A stretch of DNA of 5,106 bases from Clostridia bacterium (GTDB taxonomy: Bacteria > Bacillota > Clostridia > Oscillospirales > CAG-382). Below the pieces are notes generated by a model. The model saw nothing but the letters and a program-made list of their open reading frames with translations. It did not search any database and had not been told where the DNA came from. Location: assembly GCA_017397605.1 (NCBI GenBank), contig JAFQII010000090.1, forward strand, positions 1 through 5,106. The letters are read 5' to 3'. Both the position numbers and the translations under genes were made by a program. Below, piece after piece: positions 1-5,106 of the stretch (position 1 is its first letter; every line of letters begins with the position of its first letter).

Positions 1-1
1 G

Positions 2-2116
2 CTCTGGTGGGTCAACCCGACAACTTCGTTTGCATTTTCGATCATCCCGATGACGATCGGCGTTTATACCGCCGCATCGATCTATATCGGCGGATTTATC
101 CTGCTTGCAATGACGCTGTCCGGTACGACGGTATCCAATATCACCGTTGCGATCATCGCCATGTTTTCGTTCCGCGCACTCGGTGCGTTGATCACGGTAA
201 CACTCGGCGAGTTAGTTCCGATGTTTGATATCGCTTACAGTGCAGGAAAAATATTCAGCTTCAGTTATTGGCTTCCGACCGCTGTAATCAGCTCGTTTTA
301 TGACAACACGGTCTTCTCGGACGGTTTCCTGTGGATCTATTCCGCACTTGTGACCGTCGGTGTATACACGTTTGCCGCAATCAGTTATTGCAAGCGCAAG
401 AGCGAAAGCGCGGGCAGAAGCGCTCCCGCGAGAAAGCTTCAGCACGTATACCGCATTTTGTTTACGCTTCCCTTTGCTCTTTTGACCACGATGGCAATCC
501 TTTTGGACGGCGTTGATGACTTTTTTATCGTTCTCATCGCAATCACGCTGGTCGTATATTATTTGTATGAGTTGATCACCGTCAAAAACATCAAATCCGC
601 GTTGAAATCCACACCCATGCTTTTGATCGTGTTGGCGTGTTGCATTCTGTTTTCGGTCGGTTGCATCGGTGTGTCCAAAAACGTTTACGCCAACGACTAC
701 GATGCAGATGAAATCTCCGCAGTACGGTTTTATGACTACGCAAGTATCTTGGACTTTTTGGACAGCGGTTGGAATCAATACGAGAACATCGTCACCAACA
801 AGGTCATGATTCCCGACGAAGCGGCGCGCAAGATCGTCTCGGAAGCGCTCGCATATACCATCGAGTACGAGCAAGGCTATCACGATCGGGACTATATTCT
901 TCCCACGAGACGCGAGAACGTGGAAATCGAGCTCACCTCGGGCAAAAACGTCGGCAGAAGAATCCGTTTTACCGATGAGCAATACAACGAATTGCTGAAA
1001 ATCATGCAGTCTTCTGCTGAGTATAAGGCCGCTTTCATCACACTTCCCGACGCCGATTCGATCGATAGAATCAACATCAGCTACTGTGATAACATTTCCG
1101 ATAAGAACATGAAGCGTATTTGGTCCAGCTTTGAGAAAGAGTACAACGCGCTGTCCGATGACGAAAAACTCAAATTCAAACAACAGAACTTCGGCAATGA
1201 CTACTATGATTCCGACATTTATTATGATGACAGCTCTTTTAAAATCAGACTGAACATCTACGGAACTATTGACTCGTCGGAGTACTACACAAACTACACC
1301 ATTCCCGAAAGCTTTGTCGAGACGAGAAAGATTTATTTTGAGTTGATCAAATCCTATCAGAAGCTTGTCAAAAAGCAGATCACCGACTTTTTTGACGGGG
1401 CGGGCGATGACGTTAGCGTTTCCGATCTCGGCAAGATCTATTGGGCAGATATTTATGCAGAGGTTTGCATCGACGGCAATTATTATAACCATACCTGCAA
1501 TTGGTATGCAGATGATGTATACGGCGACAGCATTCTCGCAAACGGCAAAGAAGTTTATAAGCTTCTTCTCCCCTATCTCACCGACGTGGCGAGCGCCGAT
1601 CACTACTGCGTGCTCTCGATCAATGTTGATGCTGAACAAAACTACTCTTACACGCAAGCCATCTTTGGCCTCAAGGAAATGACTGCAGATGAAAAGAATG
1701 CTCTGATCCGGGCAATCGGCGGCACAGGCATCATCGATGATTCCGATGCAGTGCTCAAGGAGCTGGGCGGTTTTGCTGACGGCATGTATGATGATTTCTT
1801 TGTAGATCACGAGTATATGGATTATTCGCTCGGCTTTACAATCGATGACATCTACTATGAAATCAACAACCACTATTTGCAGGACAACTGGAGTGAACCG
1901 GTCTCCATCGCAAAAGAAGCGGTCTCTTTGATGACACAGTATCTCAGTGACGAGGTCACTGACAAACAAATAGATGTCACCATCTTATTCAGACCCGAAA
2001 AGAGCGCATATTATAACGAATACATTTCGGTATTCGGCTGGAACTGTGATGATCCCGAGGTCGAAGAAAAGCTTTCAAAGCTTCTGACGCAATATCAGGA
2101 ATCAATCGCAAAATAA
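2..2116 (+). CDS. ABC-2/Ytr-type exporter permease with large extracytoplasmic C-terminal domain (5'-partial)
   Basis: Probably the membrane subunit of an ABC exporter. The frame is open to the window edge (704 visible codons before TAA), so the true start is upstream; the ATG at 50 lies inside a hydrophobic stretch and is not a credible start. Numbering from the first visible codon, there are about seven hydrophobic segments (near 12-37, 45-69, 84-100, 108-128, 149-168, 172-192, 205-223). They are followed by a roughly 480-residue polar region rich in Asp and Tyr. Positive loops after the fourth segment (CKRKSESAG, 130-138) and after the sixth (KNIKSALK) place those loops in the cytoplasm and the long C-terminus outside. 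The RKSE-AG loop and this architecture resemble Bacillota ABC permeases with a C-terminal DUF6449-like domain; that is recalled family knowledge, not a search result. Such permeases usually follow a GntR regulator and an ATPase gene, which would lie left of this window. An alternative is a generic membrane protein with an unrelated sensor domain. Confidence 0.6.
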   Translation, partial: LWWVNPTTSFAFSIIPMTIGVYTAASIYIGGFILLAMTLSGTTVSNITVAIIAMFSFRALGALITVTLGELVPMFDIAYSAGKIFSFSYWLPTAVISSFYDNTVFSDGFLWIYSALVTVGVYTFAAISYCKRKSESAGRSAPARKLQHVYRILFTLPFALLTTMAILLDGVDDFFIVLIAITLVVYYLYELITVKNIKSALKSTPMLLIVLACCILFSVGCIGVSKNVYANDYDADEISAVRFYDYASILDFLDSGWNQYENIVTNKVMIPDEAARKIVSEALAYTIEYEQGYHDRDYILPTRRENVEIELTSGKNVGRRIRFTDEQYNELLKIMQSSAEYKAAFITLPDADSIDRINISYCDNISDKNMKRIWSSFEKEYNALSDDEKLKFKQQNFGNDYYDSDIYYDDSSFKIRLNIYGTIDSSEYYTNYTIPESFVETRKIYFELIKSYQKLVKKQITDFFDGAGDDVSVSDLGKIYWADIYAEVCIDGNYYNHTCNWYADDVYGDSILANGKEVYKLLLPYLTDVASADHYCVLSINVDAEQNYSYTQAIFGLKEMTADEKNALIRAIGGTGIIDDSDAVLKELGGFADGMYDDFFVDHEYMDYSLGFTIDDIYYEINNHYLQDNWSEPVSIAKEAVSLMTQYLSDEVTDKQIDVTILFRPEKSAYYNEYISVFGWNCDDPEVEEKLSKLLTQYQESIAK

Positions 2117-2126
2117 TCAAAAAGAG

Positions 2127-2158
2127 AACACGGTACTGGTTTTCAGTACCGTGTTTTT
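2127..2158. terminator. bidirectional intrinsic terminator between converging genes
   Basis: A perfect 12-bp stem (2127-2138 paired with 2144-2155) encloses a 5-base loop. On the + strand the stem runs into a T-tract at 2154-2158, ending the permease transcript 10 bases after its stop codon. On the - strand the same stem is followed by TTCTCTTTTTGA (read from 2128 down to 2117), so it can also end clpP transcripts; the clpP stop codon lies only 4 bases before the stem. The 43-bp intergenic space is almost wholly this element. The + direction is the stronger call because the T-run is uninterrupted. Confidence 0.9.
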
Positions 2159-2159
2159 A

Positions 2160-2738
2160 TCAGTCTTCCAAAATCTTATCGATCAAGCCGTACTCAAGTG
2201 CCTGCGCAGGGAACATCCAGTTGTTACGCTCCGTATCGCGTGTGACTTCTTCAACGGGCTTACCGACGTTTGCAGCCATCAAGGTGTTTAGTCTCTGCTT
2301 GATGTCAAGCATGTGTCTTGCTTCGATCTCTACATCCGTCGCCTGGCCCTGTGCACCGCCGAGAACCTGATGAATCATGATCTGGCTGTTGGGCAACGCG
2401 TATCTCTTACCCTTGGTGCCTGCAGACAGCAGAAACGCGCCCATACTTGCAGCCATACCGACGCAAATGGTCGAAACGTCGCATTTGAGGTGACGCATCG
2501 TATCATAGATGCCCAAGCCCGCAGAAACAGAACCGCCGGGAGAGTTGATATACAGACAGATATCTCTCTGCGGATCAACCGCTTCCAAATACAGCATCTG
2601 CGCGATGATGGTGCATGCGAGATCGTCATTGACCTCGTTAAACAGCAGAATGATGCGGTCTTTTAACAGTCTGGAAAACGGATCGTAGCTACGCTCATAG
2701 CCGCCTTCTTTTTCAAAAAATTGGGGTGTAACGATCAT
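2160..2738 (-). CDS. clpP: ATP-dependent Clp protease proteolytic subunit ClpP, with Asn at the catalytic Asp position
   Basis: Serine peptidase (family S14) that forms the cytoplasmic tetradecameric barrel fed by AAA+ unfoldases such as ClpX or ClpC. The 192 residues are full length for the family. Visible features are the [12 protein letters not shown] segment (63-74), the nucleophile S98 in [10 protein letters not shown]123 in MIHQ, the GGAQGQATD handle region (127-135) and the closing EYGLIDKIL. The third triad residue, Asp172 in S. aureus and E. coli-type ClpP, is Asn here: the run reads DTERNN at 168-173, encoded AAC AAC. Listeria ClpP1 is known to have the same S/H/N arrangement and works best in a mixed barrel with ClpP2. 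The N-terminal loop ([10 protein letters not shown]) also departs from the usual QTSRGER form. The ATG start is supported by AAGGAG at 2747-2752 with 8-base spacing. It has its own promoter and shared terminator, and no clpX gene follows. The family call is certain; the accessory-subunit idea is inference. Confidence 0.97.
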   Translation of the reverse strand: MIVTPQFFEKEGGYERSYDPFSRLLKDRIILLFNEVNDDLACTIIAQMLYLEAVDPQRDICLYINSPGGSVSAGLGIYDTMRHLKCDVSTICVGMAASMGAFLLSAGTKGKRYALPNSQIMIHQVLGGAQGQATDVEIEARHMLDIKQRLNTLMAANVGKPVEEVTRDTERNNWMFPAQALEYGLIDKILED

Positions 2739-2767
2739 ATTTGAATCTCCTTAACTAATCTAACCAT

Positions 2768-2796
2768 ATCATACACCCGTATGACAGGTTTGTCAA
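2768..2796 (-). promoter_or_regulatory. near-consensus housekeeping sigma (sigma-A) promoter for clpP
   Basis: On the - strand, TTGACA (2796-2791) is separated by exactly 17 bases from TATGAT (2773-2768). This is a perfect -35 and a one-mismatch -10 at optimal spacing. Transcription would start near 2761-2762, leaving a leader of about 23 bases that contains the clpP ribosome binding site. It lies in the 84-bp gap between glyA and clpP, so clpP can be expressed independently of the upstream genes. I see no CtsR heptamer pair (GGTCAAA-type) or CIRCE element here, although clpP is CtsR-controlled in many Bacillota. Confidence 0.88.
2769..2795. promoter_or_regulatory. two overlapping inverted repeats inside the clpP promoter (candidate operator)
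   Basis: On the + strand, TCATAC-ACCC-GTATGA (2769-2784) is a 6-bp dyad with a 4-base centre that overlaps five of the six -10 bases. TGACA-GGTT-TGTCA (2782-2795) is a 5-bp dyad with a 4-base centre that overlaps the -35. The two share TGA at 2782-2784 and together fill the region between the promoter hexamers, where a bound protein would block RNA polymerase. The arms are short and partly imposed by the hexamers themselves, so chance is a real alternative. No known regulator is recognised from the sequence. Confidence 0.35.
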
Positions 2797-2822
2797 CAGC
2801 GAAAAAACGGAGAGTTTGCCGA

Positions 2823-4061
2823 TTATTCGTAAATCGGATGCGCGTTGCAAAGTGCATCGACTTCTGCGAGCACATAGTCCTTGGTGCCCTCAAAATCGCG
2901 CGCAACCATTCCCATGAGCCTGGCAACCTTGATCATGTCTTCTTCGACAAAACCGCGGGAGGTGACCGCAGGCGTACCGACACGGATACCGCTGGTCACG
3001 GTGGGCTTTTCGGGATCGTTGGGGATCGCATTCTTGTTTGCGGTGATGTGCACCTCGTCAAGATTGTGCTCAAAATCCTTGCCCGTGATGCCAAACGGAC
3101 GCAGATCAAGCAGGATCAAGTGGTTGTCTGTATCGCCGGAAACGATGTTAAAGCCTTCTTCCTTGAGAGCCTTGCAGAACGCTTTTGCATTCTTCGCAAC
3201 CTGCTCCTGATATGCCTTGAACTCGGGCTTGAGCGCCTCACCGAACGCAACCGCTTTTGCGGCAATGATGTGCATCAAGGGGCCGCCCTGCGTACCGGGG
3301 AAAATCGCCTTGTCGATCGCCTTGGCATACTCCTCTTTGCAGAGAATCAAGCCGCCGCGCGGACCGCGCAGTGTTTTGTGCGTCGTGGTGGTCACAACGT
3401 CTGCATACGGAACAGGGCTCGGATGAATGCCTGCGGCAACAAGACCTGCGATATGCGCCATATCGACCATCAGCTTTGCGCCGACGGAATCGGCAATTTC
3501 ACGGCAACGTGCAAAGTCAATCGTTCTGGCATACGCGGATGCGCCTACAACGATCAGCTTGGGCTTGCACTCCAGGGCGATGCGTTGCATTTCGTCGTAA
3601 TCAATCAGCTGCGTCTCGTCGGAAACGCCGTAAGGAACGATGTTAAAATATTTGCCCGAAATATTAACAGGCGAACCGTGCGAAAGATGTCCGCCGTGCG
3701 CAAGGTTCATACCCATGACAGTATCGCCCGGCTGACAAAGTGCAAAGAATACCGCAAGGTTTGCAGATGCGCCGGAATGCGGTTGAACATTTGCATGTTC
3801 CGCGCCAAACAAGCGGCATGCACGCTCACGTGCGATTTCCTCTACCTTGTCGACCTCATAGCAACCGCCGTAGTAGCGCTTGCCCGGATAACCCTCTGCA
3901 TATTTGTTGGTCAGGACCGTACCTGCCGCAGCAAGGACAGATTCGGATACGATGTTTTCGCTCGCAATCAGCTCGATATTACGGCGCTGACGTGCAAGCT
4001 CGCCGGAAATTGCAGAAGCAATCTCGGGGTCGGTGTTTTGCAGATAGTTGATGCTGTACAT
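2823..4061 (-). CDS. glyA: serine hydroxymethyltransferase
   Basis: PLP-dependent cytoplasmic enzyme that interconverts serine plus tetrahydrofolate with glycine plus 5,10-methylene-tetrahydrofolate, the main entry of one-carbon units for purine, thymidylate and methionine synthesis. The 412 residues are a normal bacterial length. Motifs in order: ELIASEN (30-36), [15 protein letters not shown] (52-66), [11 protein letters not shown] (91-101), the cofactor-stacking AHGGH segment (121-125), VDMAHIAG (199-206, with cofactor-binding D200 and H203), the Schiff-base lysine K229 in [14 protein letters not shown] (224-237), [11 protein letters not shown] (254-264) and the substrate-carboxylate arginine R360 in SGIRVGTPA. 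All key residues are intact. The ATG start is supported by AAAGAGG at 4069-4075 with 7-base spacing. The gene lies 45 bp after the nucleotidyltransferase on the same strand with no clear promoter between, so it is probably co-transcribed. No convincing terminator follows, so readthrough into clpP is possible. Confidence 0.98.
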   Translation of the reverse strand: MYSINYLQNTDPEIASAISGELARQRRNIELIASENIVSESVLAAAGTVLTNKYAEGYPGKRYYGGCYEVDKVEEIARERACRLFGAEHANVQPHSGASANLAVFFALCQPGDTVMGMNLAHGGHLSHGSPVNISGKYFNIVPYGVSDETQLIDYDEMQRIALECKPKLIVVGASAYARTIDFARCREIADSVGAKLMVDMAHIAGLVAAGIHPSPVPYADVVTTTTHKTLRGPRGGLILCKEEYAKAIDKAIFPGTQGGPLMHIIAAKAVAFGEALKPEFKAYQEQVAKNAKAFCKALKEEGFNIVSGDTDNHLILLDLRPFGITGKDFEHNLDEVHITANKNAIPNDPEKPTVTSGIRVGTPAVTSRGFVEEDMIKVARLMGMVARDFEGTKDYVLAEVDALCNAHPIYE

Positions 4062-4106
4062 GGATAAACCTCTTTCTGTGTAAAACGCAGTAAAATGAAA
4101 ATAGAA

Positions 4107-4997
4107 TTATGTCCAAAGAGATGCAGGATACTCCCCTGTTCTGACAAGAGACAGAAGATACTCGCAAAACGACTCGCGGTCCTCGCGGTAGGTGACGCCT
4201 TTCCACACACAATCGGTCTCAACGACGTGCATTTTGTAAGTATCGGAAAGCGCAACATCCTCAGCAAGATCGGTCAGATAGCTTTCGCCACGCATCAGAT
4301 CGGATGAAGGATCGGTCAAAAATGCCGCCAGACGCTTTTCCGCAAAGTCAAAGATCTCGGGGGTAAAGCCCCAGAAATTCATCGAAACGGGCGTCTCGCC
4401 GGGGATGTGGATCCAAGAGCCGTTCGACTCGTATTTTGCACCGTCTCCGTCGGGCAGGATGGTTTTTTGCTCAACGATCTCCTGCAGGCATCCGTCTACG
4501 GTTTTGCATATGCCGCGGGAGACAGAGCCGTTTTCGGACAAAGTATTGCGTACAATATATCCCGGCATGCAAAAATGTCCGTCGGGAGCATTGTCCATAA
4601 ACGCCTTGACGTTTTGAAATGTGCCGAAGCCGTAAAAGTCATCGGCGTTGAAAATTGCAAACGGGCCTTTTACCAGATTGCGGCAACAGTACAACGCATG
4701 CGTCGTACCGAGCGGTTTGACTCTGCCCTCGGGAAATTTGCATCCCTCGGGCAAATCATCGGGATCCTGAAAAGCGTATGCAATGCGGATTTTGCCCTCA
4801 ATGCGAGCGGCAATGGTGTCGCGGAACAGCTCGTAGTTTTCGCGCTTGATGATAAACACGACTTCATCATAGCCTGCGCGGATCGCATCGTAGACCGAAT
4901 AGTCGATAATAAACTCACCGGACGGGCCCAGCGGATCGATCTGCTTGAGACCGCCGTAGCGATTGCCCATGCCTGCGGCCAAGATTACTGCTGTCAT
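4107..4997 (-). CDS. sugar-phosphate-type nucleotidyltransferase (GT-A fold NTP transferase)
   Basis: Expected to transfer a nucleotide from an NTP to a phosphorylated sugar or similar small molecule, releasing pyrophosphate. The 296 residues begin with the pyrophosphorylase signature LAAGMGNRYGGLKQ (6-19), where the glycine-rich loop, R13 and K18 bind the triphosphate. Further motifs are GPSGEFIIDYSVYDA (24-38), the GRVKPLGTTHAL acceptor/base region (91-102), the metal-binding NADDFYG (117-123), VSMNFWGFTPE (204-214) and a terminal DCVWKGVTYREDR (262-274), where the metal and product site is usually completed. The whole pattern matches a stand-alone Bacillota nucleotidyltransferase group whose natural substrate I cannot state; some relatives sit beside small-molecule kinases. 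The ATG start is backed by AAAGGAG at 5004-5010, 6 bases away. It starts 15 bp after the preceding stop, indicating operon organisation. The substrate (hexose-1-phosphate, phosphocholine-like or other) remains open. Confidence 0.88.
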   Translation of the reverse strand: MTAVILAAGMGNRYGGLKQIDPLGPSGEFIIDYSVYDAIRAGYDEVVFIIKRENYELFRDTIAARIEGKIRIAYAFQDPDDLPEGCKFPEGRVKPLGTTHALYCCRNLVKGPFAIFNADDFYGFGTFQNVKAFMDNAPDGHFCMPGYIVRNTLSENGSVSRGICKTVDGCLQEIVEQKTILPDGDGAKYESNGSWIHIPGETPVSMNFWGFTPEIFDFAEKRLAAFLTDPSSDLMRGESYLTDLAEDVALSDTYKMHVVETDCVWKGVTYREDRESFCEYLLSLVRTGEYPASLWT

Positions 4998-5012
4998 AGC
5001 AAACTCCTTTTG

Positions 5013-5105
5013 TCAGATTGCCAGCATATCCTCCGTGATGACAAGCTTTTTGACATCCTGCACGGAAGGAATGCGGTACATGTGTGCGGTCATAATTTTT
5101 TCGGT
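5013..5105 (-). CDS. 3' end of an unidentified gene upstream of the nucleotidyltransferase (partial)
   Basis: On the - strand a frame enters from the window edge and encodes 30 residues ending ...VKKLVITEDMLAI before TGA at 5015-5013. Its stop lies 15 bases before the nucleotidyltransferase ATG, and the ribosome binding site of that gene follows the stop almost directly. This is typical of a preceding operon gene. Two in-frame Met codons occur (residues 5 and 9), but neither has a clear upstream ribosome binding site, so a tiny separate ORF is less likely than the tail of a larger gene. The fragment is too short for me to assign a family. Of the three frames here, this is the one whose stop fits the spacing; another is open throughout but reads Cys/His-rich and unnatural. 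Confidence 0.6.
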   Translation of the reverse strand, partial: TEKIMTAHMYRIPSVQDVKKLVITEDMLAI

Positions 5106-5106
5106 A

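Noticed and set aside
50..52. ATG at 50 as the start of the permease gene.
   Set aside because: The frame is open to the window edge with hydrophobic, membrane-like residues before it and no ribosome binding site, so the gene is 5'-truncated by the window.
212..1969. A 585-codon open frame on the - strand antisense to the permease gene.
   Set aside because: It lies wholly inside the permease gene, its translation is a low-complexity mix rich in Ile, Val, Asp and Cys without recognisable motifs, and the sense frame encodes clear membrane segments. Codon bias of the sense gene explains the missing stops.
2739..2822. CtsR or CIRCE control site upstream of clpP.
   Set aside because: No tandem GGTCAAA-like heptamers with a 3-base spacer and no TTAGCACTC-N9-GAGTGCTAA repeat are present; GGTTTGTCAA is only a loose resemblance.
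2802..2837. Possible glyA terminator on the - strand: CCGATT/AATCGG dyad over the stop codon (2819-2837) and a T6 run (2807-2802).
   Set aside because: The stem is only 6 bp with a 7-base loop and the T-run starts 11 bases after it, so it does not form a canonical intrinsic terminator. The alternative CGG/CCG stem next to the T-run is only 3 bp.
2781..4067. A 428-codon open frame on the + strand antisense to glyA.
   Set aside because: glyA on the other strand is unmistakable with every catalytic motif. The antisense translation is Cys/Arg-rich with no domain, and its start overlaps the clpP promoter.
4062..4130. A glyA promoter in the 45-bp gap (a TTGGAC-like -35 inside the nucleotidyltransferase end).
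   Set aside because: No acceptable -10 lies at the right spacing (TTACTG at 17 bases), so it is not supported.

Overview
The window reads as ordinary chromosomal DNA from a Gram-positive, low-to-mid GC bacterium, most plausibly an uncultured gut-type Clostridia/Bacillota lineage. That placement is inferred from strong AAGGAG-type ribosome binding sites, a near-consensus TTGACA-17-TATGAT promoter, Bacillota-like protein sequences and intrinsic terminators with T-tracts. I cannot name a genus.

Layout: (1) Positions 2-2116, + strand, hold the 3' part of a gene for a multi-spanning membrane protein with a very large extracytoplasmic C-terminal region. It resembles the permeases of ABC-2/Ytr-type exporters that carry a DUF6449-like domain. 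Its 5' end lies outside the window. (2) Positions 2117-2159 hold a strong hairpin with T-rich tracts on both sides, serving as a shared terminator for two converging genes. (3) Everything further right is on the - strand. Read in the direction of transcription, the order is: the 3' end of an unidentified gene (ends 5013), a sugar-phosphate-type nucleotidyltransferase (4997-4107), glyA for serine hydroxymethyltransferase (4061-2823), and clpP (2738-2160). The first three are closely spaced (15 and 45 bp) and look like one transcription unit. clpP is preceded by its own excellent promoter in the 84-bp glyA-clpP gap and ends at the shared terminator.

Functionally these are mostly housekeeping genes: one-carbon/glycine metabolism (glyA), protein quality control (clpP), nucleotide-sugar or activated-headgroup synthesis (nucleotidyltransferase), and membrane export (ABC permease). 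No RNA gene, CRISPR array, mobile element or phage feature was seen, and I found no convincing new multi-gene system. The most interesting point is that ClpP carries Asn instead of Asp at the third catalytic-triad position (S98/H123/N172). This, together with its stand-alone promoter and the absence of an adjacent clpX, suggests an accessory ClpP1-type subunit. Second is the compact clpP promoter, whose spacer and -10 are filled by two overlapping inverted repeats.
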